Below, in pieces: positions 48,689 to 60,064 of a stretch of 64,000 nt of DNA. A model generated the notes under the pieces. The model was given only the letters and a program-made list of their open reading frames with translations, did no database searches and was not told the origin of the DNA. How positions within the stretch are numbered: the first letter of the stretch is position 1; every line of letters starts with the position of its first letter. Where the stretch lies: contig CANNDZ010000001.1 of assembly GCA_947503575.1 (NCBI GenBank), positions 1,984,001-2,048,000 on the forward strand. Direction: 5' to 3'. The stretch is from an uncultured Kordiimonas sp. GTDB taxonomy: Bacteria > Pseudomonadota > Alphaproteobacteria > Sphingomonadales > Kordiimonadaceae. The translations under genes and the position numbers were made by a program.

Positions 48689-51415
48689 GTGAGCGACAAC
48701 ACACCTATTCCGCCGGAAGAGCGAGACATCCAGCCAATTAAAATTGAAGACGAGATGAAGGCATCGTACCTCGATTACGCCATGAGCGTGATCGTGTCGC
48801 GGGCGCTGCCGGACGTGCGGGACGGCCTGAAGCCGGTACACCGCCGTATTCTCTATTCGATGCATGAAAATGGCTATGAGTGGAACAAGCCATTCCGCAA
48901 GTCTGCGCGTATTGTTGGGGACGTGATGGGTAAATACCATCCACACGGTGATAGCGCGATCTATGATGCCCTGGTGCGGATGGCGCAGGACTTTTCCATG
49001 CGGGCACCCCTTGTGGACGGGCAGGGTAACTTTGGCTCTATGGACGGTGATAACGCTGCCGCCATGCGGTATACCGAAGCGCGAATGGACAAGGTTGCTT
49101 CTGTACTGCTGGCGGATATTGAAAAAGATACGGTTGCGTTCCGTCCTAACTACGACGAAAGCGAGCATGAGCCAGTAGTGCTACCCGCCCGGTTCCCGAA
49201 CCTGTTGGTCAATGGTGGCACCGGTATTGCCGTTGGTATGGCGACCAACATTCCGCCGCATAACCTGACGGAGGTGATCGACGGTGTATTTGCACTGATT
49301 GATAATCCGGATATCGACACGCTTGGCCTCATGGAGCACGTTAAGGGCCCGGACCTGCCAACTGGCGCAAGCATTCTGGGTGCTGCGGGTATCCGCCAGG
49401 CTTATGAGACCGGCAAAGGCTCCATCACCATTCGTAGTAAGACGCACATTGAAGAAGTGCGTAAAGACCGCGAAGCTATCATCATCACAGAAGTGCCATT
49501 TCAGGTGAACAAGTCTTCGATGATTGAGAAGATTGCTGAATGTGTGCAAACCAAGCGCATTGAGGGCATTTCTGACATTCGCGACGAAAGTGACCGTGAC
49601 GGTGTACGGGTTGTTATTGAGCTCAAGCGTGACGGCGTGCCGGATGTTGTTCTTAATCAATTGTATCGCTTCACGCAGTTACAAACCAGCTTTGGCATCA
49701 ACATGCTTGCGATCAATGGTGGCAAGCCAGAGCAACTGACCCTAAAGGCGGTATTGCAGGCGTTTATAAACTTCCGCGAGGAAGTGATTACGCGCCGCAC
49801 CAAGTTTGAATTGAACAAAGCGCGGGACCGCGCCCACTTGATGGTGGGTTTGGTCACCGCAGTCGCCAACATTGACGAAGTGGTTGCGATTATTCGGGGT
49901 GCCAATTCCCCCGCAGCGGCACGCGAAGCGTTGGCGGCCAAAAAATGGGAAACAGGCGATATCCTGCCGTACCTTGAACTGATCAATGAAGCAGGGCGCA
50001 TCAATGATGATGGGACTTACCAACTTTCCGAGCTTCAGATTAAAGCGATTCTTGATCTGCGCCTGCACCGCCTGACGGCTCTTGGTCGGGATGAAATTGG
50101 CGGCGAGTTGGAAACGCTGGCGCAGAAAATTCGGGAGTATCTTGAAATTCTGCAATCCCGTGATCGCCTGTTTGAAGTGCTGCGCGAGGAACTGGAACAG
50201 GTACGTGAAGAATTTGGCAATGAACGCCGCACCGTGATTGATATGAACGCGGTTGGTGCGTTTGATGACGAGGACCTTATCGCCCGCGAGGATATGGTCG
50301 TCACTGTTACGCATTCTGGGTACATCAAACGGGTGCCGCTATCGACGTATCGTGCCCAGCGGCGCGGCGGCAAGGGCCGCTCTGGCATGCAGACCAAGGA
50401 TGAAGATTTTCTCTCTACGCTGTTTGTGGCCGACACGCACACGCCAGTGCTGTTCTTCTCAAACCTTGGCCAAGTCTACAAGATGAAGGTATGGAAATTG
50501 CCATTGGGGACACCGCAATCCAAGGGCAAAGCAGTGATTAACATGCTGCCCCTTGAGCAAGGTGAAACCATCGCAACCATTTTGCCGTTACCTGAAGACG
50601 AGGATACCTGGGAAGATTTTCACGTTATGTTCGCCACAGCAAAAGGCAATGTGCGACGTAACAAACTGTCTGATTTCTCTAACGTTATGGCGAATGGCAA
50701 GATTGCAATCCGTTTTTCTGACGATGATGACAAGCTGATTGGTGTTGAGGTTTGCACCGAAGACGATGATGTGTTGCTGGCTGCCAGCGGTGGCCGGGCA
50801 ATTCGCTTCAAATCAACAGATGTGCGGTTGTTTGTCGGTCGAACCTCTACCGGTGTTCGGGGCATGAAGTTCGGCAAGGACGAATCTGTTGTTTCCATGT
50901 GCGTGATCAACGGAACAGACGCTTTTGCCGATGAAAGAACGGCGTATCTGAAGGCCGCTCCTTGGAAATCAGAGCCTGGGGAGCAGACCCTAACGGATGA
51001 CCGTATGCAGGAGTTGGCCGAAACAGAACAGTTTATTTTGACAGTTACCTCCAACGGATTTGGCAAACGCACCAGTAGTCACGAGTATCGTTTGACGGGT
51101 CGTGGTGGGCAGGGCATCTGGAATGTGCCTTCAAGCGAAGATTTGCGCACGGAAATTGGCTCTGTGGTTGGTGTATTCCCAATTACGGAAAGTGAGCAAC
51201 TGATGATGGTGACCGATCAGGGTAAACTGATCCGCACACCAGTTCATGATGTCAGAATTGCCAGCCGCAACACCAAAGGTGTCACGCTGTTTAAGGTGGC
51301 TGATCAGGAGTCTATTGTTTCTGTCGCGAAGTTGCAGGAAACGGAAGACGATGAAGATGATGCAGAAAATGTTGATGCACCGGACGAGGAAGCAGCAATA
51401 GAAGATTCTGAATAA
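48689..51415 (+). CDS. gyrA: DNA gyrase subunit A
   Basis: [34 protein letters not shown]; active Tyr region [11 protein letters not shown]; GyrA box QRRGGKG. Confidence 0.98.
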   Translation: MSDNTPIPPEERDIQPIKIEDEMKASYLDYAMSVIVSRALPDVRDGLKPVHRRILYSMHENGYEWNKPFRKSARIVGDVMGKYHPHGDSAIYDALVRMAQDFSMRAPLVDGQGNFGSMDGDNAAAMRYTEARMDKVASVLLADIEKDTVAFRPNYDESEHEPVVLPARFPNLLVNGGTGIAVGMATNIPPHNLTEVIDGVFALIDNPDIDTLGLMEHVKGPDLPTGASILGAAGIRQAYETGKGSITIRSKTHIEEVRKDREAIIITEVPFQVNKSSMIEKIAECVQTKRIEGISDIRDESDRDGVRVVIELKRDGVPDVVLNQLYRFTQLQTSFGINMLAINGGKPEQLTLKAVLQAFINFREEVITRRTKFELNKARDRAHLMVGLVTAVANIDEVVAIIRGANSPAAAREALAAKKWETGDILPYLELINEAGRINDDGTYQLSELQIKAILDLRLHRLTALGRDEIGGELETLAQKIREYLEILQSRDRLFEVLREELEQVREEFGNERRTVIDMNAVGAFDDEDLIAREDMVVTVTHSGYIKRVPLSTYRAQRRGGKGRSGMQTKDEDFLSTLFVADTHTPVLFFSNLGQVYKMKVWKLPLGTPQSKGKAVINMLPLEQGETIATILPLPEDEDTWEDFHVMFATAKGNVRRNKLSDFSNVMANGKIAIRFSDDDDKLIGVEVCTEDDDVLLAASGGRAIRFKSTDVRLFVGRTSTGVRGMKFGKDESVVSMCVINGTDAFADERTAYLKAAPWKSEPGEQTLTDDRMQELAETEQFILTVTSNGFGKRTSSHEYRLTGRGGQGIWNVPSSEDLRTEIGSVVGVFPITESEQLMMVTDQGKLIRTPVHDVRIASRNTKGVTLFKVADQESIVSVAKLQETEDDEDDAENVDAPDEEAAIEDSE

Positions 51416-51459
51416 TCATATATTACAAATAATTAGTGAAATAAACTTCACAATATACA

Positions 51460-52083
51460 TTAATTAAATATCAGCAAAAATGTAGCGCCGGTGGCCAGCA
51501 CGACACCGGCTATTTTATTGGCCATTGCCACCTTGTCTTTTTGTGCCAGCCATACCCTCGCCTTGGCTGCCAGTAGCAGCCACATGTTGTCCATCATGAA
51601 GGCGATAAGCAAAAAGGTTACCGATAAGGTCAGCAGCTGAGGCTTAATGGGCAGTTCTTGATCCACAAACTGTGGAAAAAACGCAGCAAAAAACAAAATG
51701 GTCTTCGGGCTTGTGAAACAAATAGCGATTGCTTTGGCAAAGCTTGCCCAAACCTGTTGCTGTGCGGGGGGCAAATCCAGGTCTGATTGAAATGCTGGTT
51801 TCCGGAACGACTGAAACGCCAAAACATACAGGTAAGCTGCACCCGCGTAACGGATTAGGTTCAGGACGTTGACCGGCAGTGCAGCAACAGTTGCAAATCC
51901 GAAAAAGCTGATAGTTAAATACAAACCACCAACCAATGTTGCGCCCATGACGACGGCAAAACCATGCCTTGGGCCGTCCCGCAGTGTTTCTGCGACAATG
52001 AGACTAACAATAGGGCCGGGCGTAAAGATGAAGCCTGCTGTTGCCAGCACGAACAAAACGAACATGGTTATGTCGACTGGCAT
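51460..52083 (-). CDS. LysE family translocator
   Basis: FIFTPGPIVSLIVAETLRDGPRHGFAVVMG; FTSPKTILFFAAFFPQFVD. Confidence 0.9.
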   Translation of the reverse strand: MPVDITMFVLFVLATAGFIFTPGPIVSLIVAETLRDGPRHGFAVVMGATLVGGLYLTISFFGFATVAALPVNVLNLIRYAGAAYLYVLAFQSFRKPAFQSDLDLPPAQQQVWASFAKAIAICFTSPKTILFFAAFFPQFVDQELPIKPQLLTLSVTFLLIAFMMDNMWLLLAAKARVWLAQKDKVAMANKIAGVVLATGATFLLIFN

Positions 52084-52204
52084 TCTGTTTGGGCTTCCTG
52101 TTGGTGGATGTGATAGCGAATGATTTGGCTTGTTTTTTCCCACATATTCAGGAATGTTGCCGCATAGCAATTTAAAAAATTGCACAATTCAGAAGAGGCA
52201 AGCC

Positions 52205-52714
52205 ATGGCTAGAGATCGCGTCGGCGTTTATCCTGGTACATTTGATCCGGTGACAAACGGGCATCTGGATATTATCAAGCGTGGTCTAGGCCTTGTAGAC
52301 AAACTGGTCATCGGTGTTGCAACCAACCCAAGCAAGGACCCGTTGTTTTCGCTGGAAGAACGCGTTGCCGTTGTTGAGCGTGAAACCCGCACGTTGGGTG
52401 AAAATGCGGGTGTAACCATCGAGGTGGTTCAGTTTGATGAACTTCTGATGAAATTTGCAGAGCGCGTCGGTGCAGATATTATTATCCGGGGCTTGCGCGC
52501 GGTTGCTGACTTTGAATATGAATTCCAGATGACAGGTATGAATTATCAGATCAACCCTGACATCGAGACAGTCTTTTTGATGGCAGACCCGAAATATCAA
52601 ACGATTGCATCCCGCCTTGTTAAAGAGGTTGCGATGTACGGTGGCAACATCGCGCCGTTTGTCCCAGGGCGCGTGGCTGAAGAGGTTGTCACCAAAGTGC
52701 AATCTCGTACCTGA
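52205..52714 (+). CDS. coaD: phosphopantetheine adenylyltransferase
   Basis: YPGTFDPVTNGHLDII; RGLRAVADFEYEFQM. Confidence 0.97.
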   Translation: MARDRVGVYPGTFDPVTNGHLDIIKRGLGLVDKLVIGVATNPSKDPLFSLEERVAVVERETRTLGENAGVTIEVVQFDELLMKFAERVGADIIIRGLRAVADFEYEFQMTGMNYQINPDIETVFLMADPKYQTIASRLVKEVAMYGGNIAPFVPGRVAEEVVTKVQSRT

Positions 52715-52740
52715 ATTACCAACGATAGCTAGTGAATGTG

Positions 52741-53277
52741 ATGATCAGACTTTTAGCAATTCTCTCCCTTATGATTGGATTTGGCATGACCGATGAAACA
52801 GAAGCCCAGGACCTCGATCTTGAAAATGCGCTTTATATGGACCTTGAATTTGGCCGTGTGGTTATTGCCATGCGCCCGGATGTGGCCCCAAATCATGTAG
52901 AACGGATTAAGGAACTGGCTCGCGAAGGTTTTTATGACGGGCTAATTTTTCACCGGGTTATCCCAGGTTTTATGGCGCAGGGCGGGGACCCTGTCGGCAA
53001 TGGCACAGGTGGTTCTGGGCAAATGCTTAAGGCGGAGTTTAACCGCTTACCCCATGTTCGGGGAACATTGTCTATGGCGCGGGCCACAGACCCAGATAGT
53101 GCAGACAGTCAGTTCTTCATCTGCTTCACGCGTTGCTCTGCCCTGGATTATGAATACACCGTTTGGGGCCGTGTCGTTGAGGGAATGGAATTTGTTGACC
53201 AAATCGCTGTTGGTGAACCACCACGTAATCCATCCAAAATTGTAAAGATGCAGGTTGCGGCTGACGCTAAAGACTGA
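52741..53277 (+). CDS. cyclophilin-type peptidyl-prolyl isomerase
   Basis: FHRVIPGFMAQGGDP, GTLSMARATDPDSADSQFFI. Confidence 0.95.
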   Translation: MIRLLAILSLMIGFGMTDETEAQDLDLENALYMDLEFGRVVIAMRPDVAPNHVERIKELAREGFYDGLIFHRVIPGFMAQGGDPVGNGTGGSGQMLKAEFNRLPHVRGTLSMARATDPDSADSQFFICFTRCSALDYEYTVWGRVVEGMEFVDQIAVGEPPRNPSKIVKMQVAADAKD

Positions 53278-53286
53278 TGGGGTTTC

Positions 53287-53601
53287 ATGGCGGGAAAATA
53301 CCCTAAAAGAATAAAGACTCTGCCAGTTTATGATGGGCGGTTTGACGCGCACAAATTGGAAGCCGAGGGCGCAGACGTCTTGTTTGCGTCCTATCCTGCA
53401 AACACAGAAATTCCCTCTCATAGTCACGATACAGATAATTACGGCGTTATCACGCGGGGGGAGTTGATCCTGACGATTAATGGCCGTGTAACCCGCAATA
53501 AGCCGGGCGATTGGTACCATGTTCCCGCCGGTCAGGACCATAGCGCCCGGTTCGAAGTGGAAACCGACGAAATAGAATTCTGGTTTGGGTCAGATGAATG
53601 A
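53287..53601 (+). CDS. cupin domain protein
   Basis: TEIPSHSHDTDNYGVITRGELILTINGRVTRNKPGDWYHVPAGQDHSARFE. Confidence 0.88.
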   Translation: MAGKYPKRIKTLPVYDGRFDAHKLEAEGADVLFASYPANTEIPSHSHDTDNYGVITRGELILTINGRVTRNKPGDWYHVPAGQDHSARFEVETDEIEFWFGSDE

Positions 53602-53685
53602 CGATGGATTGTTCGGTAATAAGATCTGATCATTGACCAAGAATGGCGCTTGTTCTCTGTCGCTGTATCCATTAAAAGCCGCGCC

Positions 53686-54723
53686 ATGGATGTAGAACTT
53701 TTTGATTTTGAATTGCCTAGTGACCGCATCGCGCTTCGGCCAGCAACGCCGCGCGATAGCGCGCAAATGCTGATGGTCGAAGGTCCGGTGCTGACTGATA
53801 AACGGGTCTCTGATTTGCCATCATGTCTGCGCAAAGGTGACATATTGGTGTTTAACAATACACGCGTTATTCCTGGGCGTTTAACGGGTAAACGCGGCGA
53901 GGCAACCATACAGGTCACGTTGCATAAACGCGAAGATGCGCGCACATGGCGTGTTTTTGCCAAACCCGCTAAAAAGGCACGGTTGGGTGACACTATTGAT
54001 TTTGCTGGCCTAAAGGCTGAAGTTGTCGAAGTCGGTGAAGACGGCGAGCGAACGCTTGTTTTTGAAGTTGATTCCGGTGAGATGACATCGGCGTTGGAAA
54101 CTCACGGCGAAATGCCGCTTCCACCCTATATTGCTTCGCAGCGGGCAGTAGACGAACAAGATAAATCTGATTATCAGACGATTTATGCGGAAGAAGACGG
54201 CGCAGTCGCTGCACCGACAGCAGGTCTTCACTTTACACCTGAACTGCTTGAGCGTCTGTCTGAACAGGGCATCCAGTCTGCTTACGTGACCTTGCATGTT
54301 GGGGCAGGGACGTTTCTGCCCGTGAAAGCAGAAGATACAGACGATCATAAAATGCACAGCGAATGGGGTGAAATTTCGCCTGAAACGGCGGTACAGTTGA
54401 ATGAGACGCGGCGCAACGGTGGTCGGATTATTTCAGTGGGCACGACCTCTTTACGCCTGTTGGAAAGTGCTGTTGATAGCGACGGTATTATCCACCCCTT
54501 CAAAAGCGACACAGATATTTTCATAACGCCGGGTTATCAGTTCAAGGCAATTGATATGCTGATGACTAATTTCCACTTACCGAAATCAACTTTATTCATG
54601 TTGGTGTCTGCTTTTGCCGGAATGCCGGAAATGCGCGCCGCATACGAGCATGCGATCAATACCGGATACCGGTTTTATTCATATGGCGACAGTAGTTTAC
54701 TTCATTTGAAAAGATCTGCCTGA
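53686..54723 (+). CDS. queA: S-adenosylmethionine:tRNA ribosyltransferase-isomerase
   Basis: [45 protein letters not shown]. Confidence 0.97.
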   Translation: MDVELFDFELPSDRIALRPATPRDSAQMLMVEGPVLTDKRVSDLPSCLRKGDILVFNNTRVIPGRLTGKRGEATIQVTLHKREDARTWRVFAKPAKKARLGDTIDFAGLKAEVVEVGEDGERTLVFEVDSGEMTSALETHGEMPLPPYIASQRAVDEQDKSDYQTIYAEEDGAVAAPTAGLHFTPELLERLSEQGIQSAYVTLHVGAGTFLPVKAEDTDDHKMHSEWGEISPETAVQLNETRRNGGRIISVGTTSLRLLESAVDSDGIIHPFKSDTDIFITPGYQFKAIDMLMTNFHLPKSTLFMLVSAFAGMPEMRAAYEHAINTGYRFYSYGDSSLLHLKRSA

Positions 54724-55865
54724 TGGCCAAGCGTTTCGCCTTTGATATTGATGCAACGGACGGTTCTGCCCGTACCGGCCGCATTTCAATGATGCGCGGT
54801 GAAATAAAAACTCCGGCTTTTATGCCGGTTGGAACGGCTGGTACCGTCAAGGCCATGTTGCCGGAAAATGTGCGGGAAACCGGTGCCGATATTCTGTTGG
54901 GCAACACCTATCATTTAATGCTGCGGCCAACTGCTGAACGGGTAAACCATTTGGGTGGTCTTCATAAATTTATGAACTGGGACCGTCCTATCCTCACTGA
55001 CTCCGGTGGTTTTCAGGTTATGTCACTAACTGAGTTGCGCAAAATGAGTGAAGAAGGCGTGGCCTTTCGCTCTCATATTGACGGCCGCAAGATTATGCTG
55101 ACACCCGAACGTTCGATGGAAATTCAGCGCCTGTTAGGGTCCGATATCGTGATGTGTTTTGATGAATGCACACCATTTCCGGCGACCCATGACGAGGCCG
55201 CGAAGTCTATGCAATTGTCGATGCGCTGGGCACAGCGTTCAAGGCAAGGCTTTGATTCTGGTGAGGAGCACGCCGGCCGCTCAGCACTATTTGGTATTGT
55301 CCAGGGCGGTATCTACGATGACTTACGCTTCCAGTCCATTGATGCGCTGACAGACATTGGTTTTGACGGCTTTGCGGTTGGTGGCTTGGCTGTTGGCGAA
55401 GGTCAGGAAACCATGTTTGACGTGCTAGACTTTACCATGCCTAAAATGCCGGTTAACGCGCCGCGCTATTTGATGGGTGTGGGGAAACCCGATGATATTG
55501 TTGGCGCCGTAGAGCGCGGCATAGACATGTTTGATTGTGTCATGCCCACGCGGTCCGGCAGAACGGGGCAGGGGTTCACACGGCGGGGACCGATCAACCT
55601 GAAAAATGCGCGGCATAAGGATGATACCCGGCCAGTTGATGAAGCCTGCAAGTGCCCGGCTTGTACGCAGTATAGCCGCGCTTATCTCAATCATCTGATC
55701 AGAGCAGGTGAGATTTTGGGCGCTATGTTGCTGACATGGCATAATCTACAGTTCTACCAGGATTTGATGACGGGACTGCGGGGTGCAATTGCGGATGGCA
55801 ACCTGAAACAGTTTGCCAACAGCTTCCGTTCAACATATGCGCTTGGCGACATCGATCCCCTGTAA
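54723..55865 (+). CDS. tgt: tRNA-guanine transglycosylase
   Basis: [29 protein letters not shown] zinc site. Confidence 0.98.
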   Translation: MAKRFAFDIDATDGSARTGRISMMRGEIKTPAFMPVGTAGTVKAMLPENVRETGADILLGNTYHLMLRPTAERVNHLGGLHKFMNWDRPILTDSGGFQVMSLTELRKMSEEGVAFRSHIDGRKIMLTPERSMEIQRLLGSDIVMCFDECTPFPATHDEAAKSMQLSMRWAQRSRQGFDSGEEHAGRSALFGIVQGGIYDDLRFQSIDALTDIGFDGFAVGGLAVGEGQETMFDVLDFTMPKMPVNAPRYLMGVGKPDDIVGAVERGIDMFDCVMPTRSGRTGQGFTRRGPINLKNARHKDDTRPVDEACKCPACTQYSRAYLNHLIRAGEILGAMLLTWHNLQFYQDLMTGLRGAIADGNLKQFANSFRSTYALGDIDPL

Positions 55866-56008
55866 TCCTTGTATCCCCAGTGTTTTCGTGCAAGCGACTG
55901 AGCGCGACACATTTTTTTGCTCTGCTCATGCGACTTTTGCTTGACCGACTGTCATGATGCACCTATGTTCCGCCGCGTTCATGGGCAAGCCCTTGAACAC
56001 CCTTTTTG

Positions 56009-56084
56009 GGGCCCGTAGCTCAGCTGGTAGAGCAACTGACTTTTAATCAGTAGGTCACAGGTTCGAACCCTGTCGGGCTCACCA
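56009..56084 (+). tRNA. tRNA-Lys (TTT), CCA encoded
   Basis: GGGCCCG acceptor, D-loop AGCTCAGCTGGTAGAGC, anticodon loop CTTTTAA, GTTCGAACC T-loop. Confidence 0.97.
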
Positions 56085-56093
56085 TTTTCAAAA

Positions 56094-56120
56094 AGCCGAC
56101 GTTTCTGCGTCGGCTTTTTT
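56094..56120 (+). terminator. terminator after tRNA-Lys
   Basis: AAGCCGACG-tttctg-CGTCGGCTTTTTT. Confidence 0.85.
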
Positions 56121-56263
56121 AGTCCCTCAGCTTTGTTCGTTACACTCTGCTCGTTGTATCCATTCAACCTGTCGCTTTTGCCTTTAAAATGACGTGATTG
56201 CAGGCTTGTTTCATCAGCATGCACAGCCTAGTCTACATATAGAAACCGGGGAGATATCTGACC

Positions 56264-57337
56264 ATGAATTTTGCCGCCGTTATTCGCACAATGTCAGTGT
56301 TGCTGGCTGTTTTTCTTCCGTCGCAGGTGCTTGCAGCACAGGATGAAGCTGAGCCACAAGTTGACCCAGCGTTTGAAGCATGGCTGGAAGAGGTTCGGTT
56401 TGAGGCACGGGAACGCGGCATCTCAGAAGGTACGATTGAGACAGCCTTAACGGATGTAACGCCAATTGTGCGGGTTATTCAGCGGGACAGAAACCAGCCA
56501 GAGGTCAAACAAACTTATGCGCGCTATTTAAAATCACGTGTAAGCGACTGGCGAAAGTCAAAAGGCGCTCAGGCGCTTGTCGACAATGCCGACACACTTG
56601 CTGCGGCTGCTGACAGATTTGGTGTGCAGGAGCGGTTCATTGCTGCGATCTGGGGTGTTGAAACCAATTACGGTACTGTGCCGCTGTCCTATTCCGTTTT
56701 TGATGCTGTGGCCACGCTTGCGTATGATAAGCGGCGCGGGAAGCGGTTCCGCCGGGAACTATTCGCGGCATTGGAAATTCTTGATCGTGGCATGACCACG
56801 TTTGACAAGTTGAAAGGCTCGTGGGCGGGGGCTATGGGGCAGCCACAATTTATGCCTGAAAATTACCTGAAATTCGCAGTTGATATGGATAACGATGGTG
56901 AACGGGATATCTGGGAAAACAAAGCTGATGTTCAGGGCTCTATCGCTAACTATTTGAAATCATTTGGTTGGCGCAATGATCAGACATGGGGCCGGAAAGT
57001 GAAATTACCGGAAGGCGGTGAAACCAGTTTGGTTGCCGCGCAGGAAGCGGGTCTTGCGCCTGACCGGCAGTGCAAGGCCTATAAATCCATGGGTGTTTGG
57101 CGCGACCTGAGCGAGTGGCAGGCACTGGGTGTTCGCCGTCTTAATGGGGCAGATTTGCCAGATCGGTCGTTACCAGCCGCTTTGATTGTCGGCGACGAAG
57201 GCGACGATGAAGGCTATTTGGTGTACCGCAATTTCTGCTCACTGATGAGGTATAATCCGTCCTTCAAGTATGCACTATCCGTTGGTTTGCTGTCTGATGC
57301 GATACAGGCCGGGGCGGCAACAATTGCGTCAAGGTAA
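56264..57337 (+). CDS. lytic murein transglycosylase B family
   Basis: IAAIWGVETNYGTVPLSYSVFDAVATLAYD; GSWAGAMGQPQFMPENYLKFAVD. Confidence 0.93.
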   Translation: MNFAAVIRTMSVLLAVFLPSQVLAAQDEAEPQVDPAFEAWLEEVRFEARERGISEGTIETALTDVTPIVRVIQRDRNQPEVKQTYARYLKSRVSDWRKSKGAQALVDNADTLAAAADRFGVQERFIAAIWGVETNYGTVPLSYSVFDAVATLAYDKRRGKRFRRELFAALEILDRGMTTFDKLKGSWAGAMGQPQFMPENYLKFAVDMDNDGERDIWENKADVQGSIANYLKSFGWRNDQTWGRKVKLPEGGETSLVAAQEAGLAPDRQCKAYKSMGVWRDLSEWQALGVRRLNGADLPDRSLPAALIVGDEGDDEGYLVYRNFCSLMRYNPSFKYALSVGLLSDAIQAGAATIASR

Positions 57338-57344
57338 ACCCAAT

Positions 57345-58181
57345 ATGCAGGTGCTAAGGCTATTTTTGGCAGTGACGCTGGTAACCGCAGTTGCAGCGTG
57401 TTCGTCTGCGCCAACACGGACTGTAGCGCGTATGCCGAAAAATGACGAAATGCCAACGGGCACGCAGGGCGTTAAGCGAAAAGTTGGCACACCTTATAAG
57501 GTTGCAGGTGTTTGGTATCATCCTAAGGAAGACCCGTATTACGACCAAACCGGTTACGCCTCCTGGTATGGCAAAGACTTTCACGGCAAAGCAACGGCTA
57601 ACGGCGAAGTCTACAATATGAACGCGTTAACGGCGGCCCACAAAACACTGCCGATGCCGTCTTATGTTAAGGTTACCAACCTGGAGAACAATCGGTCTTT
57701 GGTACTGAGAGTTAATGATCGTGGGCCATTTGTCGCTGGTCGCTTAATCGATATATCGCGTCGGGGTGCGCAATTGTTGGGTTTCCAGAAACAGGGTGTC
57801 ACGCGGGTTCGCATTCAGGCTTCTGATGAAAAAGGGCGGGTGATGCGTGCCTCAGGTGGTCGAAAAACCGATGTTGCTGAAACCAACCCGGCCCCGACGG
57901 CGTCGCAGGGTGGCAACACTGAGCCCGCCACGGTTTCTAGTGAAACACATTTTGTGCAAATCGGTTCGTTCACCGATCAAGATAATGCCACAGCGCAGGC
58001 AAATATGCTCAGACGGTCCGGCCATCCGGCGCGTGTGCAGAGACAATTGAAGAACGGTCAGGCTTTCTGGCGGGTTCGGATCGGCCCATTCGCACGCCGG
58101 GTTTTGGCGCAGGACAGGCTTGACCAAGTGGTGGCTGATGGGTTTTATGATGCACGAATTTTCACAGAAAAAGCGCGGTAG
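57345..58181 (+). CDS. rlpA: septal ring lytic transglycosylase RlpA (DPBB + SPOR)
   Basis: ASWYGKDFHGKATANGEVYNMNALTAAHKTLPMPSYVKVTN; C-terminal SPOR domain. Confidence 0.93.
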   Translation: MQVLRLFLAVTLVTAVAACSSAPTRTVARMPKNDEMPTGTQGVKRKVGTPYKVAGVWYHPKEDPYYDQTGYASWYGKDFHGKATANGEVYNMNALTAAHKTLPMPSYVKVTNLENNRSLVLRVNDRGPFVAGRLIDISRRGAQLLGFQKQGVTRVRIQASDEKGRVMRASGGRKTDVAETNPAPTASQGGNTEPATVSSETHFVQIGSFTDQDNATAQANMLRRSGHPARVQRQLKNGQAFWRVRIGPFARRVLAQDRLDQVVADGFYDARIFTEKAR

Positions 58182-58190
58182 TTTTGTTTA

Positions 58191-59402
58191 ATGAGACGTC
58201 AGTTTAAGGGTAAAATGATGAATAAGTTTCTAGTGGCCGTTAAACGGGCCGGTGTCGCCATCTTGGCTTTGCTGACGATTGGTGTTTTGCCTGCGGCGGC
58301 GCAAACCATGGCCACCCCAGCCCGTCAGGCAGTGCTACTTGATGCCAGTACCGGCAGTGTCTTGTTTGAAAAGGATGCTGATACGCCGTTTCCTCCGGCT
58401 TCGATGAGTAAACTAATGACTGTTTACCTTGCTTTTGACGCTATCAAACAAGGTGAATTGGCACTTGATGATGAAGTTGTGGTTTCAGACGAAACATGGC
58501 GCGAGTGGAACAATCGCGGGTCTACAATGTTTTTGCGTGCGCGTGATGTTGTCACTGTTGCTGATCTGTTGCGCGGTATTATTGTCTTGTCGGGCAATGA
58601 TGCCTGCGTCGTGCTTGCTGAGCATATGGCAGGGTCGCATGAGCTGTTTGTTGATTGGCTGAACGCCAAAGCTGTTGAGATTGGCCTTACGGGTAGCGTG
58701 TTCAAAAATGCCAACGGTTGGCCCGCCGAAGGTCATGTTATGTCGGCGCGCGATTTGGCGACCTTATCACACCGGTTGTCGACCGATTTTGAGGACCTGT
58801 ATCCCATGTTTGGCGAGCGGGAGTTTTTGTACAAAAACTTCGAGTCCAACCGCTACAACAGAAATCCGCTGCTGGGCCGTTTCCCAGGAGCGGATGGTTT
58901 GAAAACTGGGCACACCGAAGAATCCGGGTATGGACTTGCTGCATCTGCAGAACGAGACGGCCGTCGTTTGATCCTTGTTGTTGGCGGATTGTCGTCAACC
59001 AGCGAGCGCACGCGTGAAAGTCAGCGTTTGCTGCAGTACGGCTTTCGGAATTTCAGCCATTATCCTTTATTCAGAGCAGGTGAAACCGTCGACTATGCCG
59101 AGGTTTGGCTCGGGGAAGCGCTCACGGTGCCAATGGTTATCGGCGAAGACCTCGCAATTACCATGTCTCGTAGGCAACGCGCGGAAATGAAGGTTTCCGT
59201 AGAGTATATGAACCCCGTTCCCGCCCCGATAGCGCGCGGCCAGCGAGTTGGTGATATTGTTGTTGAATTGCGGGGCAGGGAGCCTATGCGTTTGCCGCTG
59301 GTTGCAGGACAGGCTGTTGAAGAAGTTGGCGGGTTTGGGAAAATTGGCGCAGCTTTTGAATATTTATTGTTTGGCTCCGCTGGCGCTGACATTCCAAACT
59401 GA
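58191..59402 (+). CDS. D-alanyl-D-alanine carboxypeptidase (DacA/DacF type)
   Basis: SxxK SMSKLM, SGN, KTG in DGLKTGHTEESG; start may be internal (58215/58218). Confidence 0.94.
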   Translation: MRRQFKGKMMNKFLVAVKRAGVAILALLTIGVLPAAAQTMATPARQAVLLDASTGSVLFEKDADTPFPPASMSKLMTVYLAFDAIKQGELALDDEVVVSDETWREWNNRGSTMFLRARDVVTVADLLRGIIVLSGNDACVVLAEHMAGSHELFVDWLNAKAVEIGLTGSVFKNANGWPAEGHVMSARDLATLSHRLSTDFEDLYPMFGEREFLYKNFESNRYNRNPLLGRFPGADGLKTGHTEESGYGLAASAERDGRRLILVVGGLSSTSERTRESQRLLQYGFRNFSHYPLFRAGETVDYAEVWLGEALTVPMVIGEDLAITMSRRQRAEMKVSVEYMNPVPAPIARGQRVGDIVVELRGREPMRLPLVAGQAVEEVGGFGKIGAAFEYLLFGSAGADIPN

Positions 59403-60064
59403 TGCATGGAAGCGGAAAAAATGCCCCCTTCATTACGCTTGAAGGTGGTGAAGGGTCTGGCAAATCAACACAGATAAAATTGCTGTCTAAGTGGTTGTCG
59501 ACTGAAGGTGTTGATCATGTCTGTACGCGTGAGCCTGGGGGCGCGCCGGGTGCAGAAGAAATCAGGGAACTTGTTCTGACGGGCGATGTGGACCGCTGGA
59601 CCCCCATGACAGAGGTTTTGCTGTATACGGCAGCGCGCTCTGATCATGTGGAGCGCGTTATCCTGCCAGCCGTGCGGTCGGGCCAATGGGTTTTGTGTGA
59701 TCGGTTTTTTGATTCCAGCATTGCTTACCAGGGGGCAGGTCGCGGCGTTGGGGTAGATAAGGTCAAGGACCTTCAAACGCTTGTGCTCGGTGACCTGAAA
59801 CCCGACCTGACCCTTATACTTGACCTGCCTATCGACGTGGGGCTGTCGCGTGCCGTTTCCCGGGAAACAGACCGGGAGAAAAAGGAAGACAGGTTTGAGC
59901 GTATGGATAAAAGCTTGCACGAACAGTCGCGCGCTGTGTTTTTGCAAATTGCCAAAAACGAGCCAGATCGCTGTGTTGTTATTGATGCCGCTCAGAGCAT
60001 AGAGGCTTTGCAACAAACACTGCGCACCGTTATCTCAGACCGATATGGTGCTTTGTTGAAGTGA
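59402..60064 (+). CDS. tmk: thymidylate kinase
   Basis: LEGGEGSGKSTQIKLL; REPGGAPGAEEIRELVL; ATGA overlap with upstream gene. Confidence 0.97.
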   Translation: MHGSGKNAPFITLEGGEGSGKSTQIKLLSKWLSTEGVDHVCTREPGGAPGAEEIRELVLTGDVDRWTPMTEVLLYTAARSDHVERVILPAVRSGQWVLCDRFFDSSIAYQGAGRGVGVDKVKDLQTLVLGDLKPDLTLILDLPIDVGLSRAVSRETDREKKEDRFERMDKSLHEQSRAVFLQIAKNEPDRCVVIDAAQSIEALQQTLRTVISDRYGALLK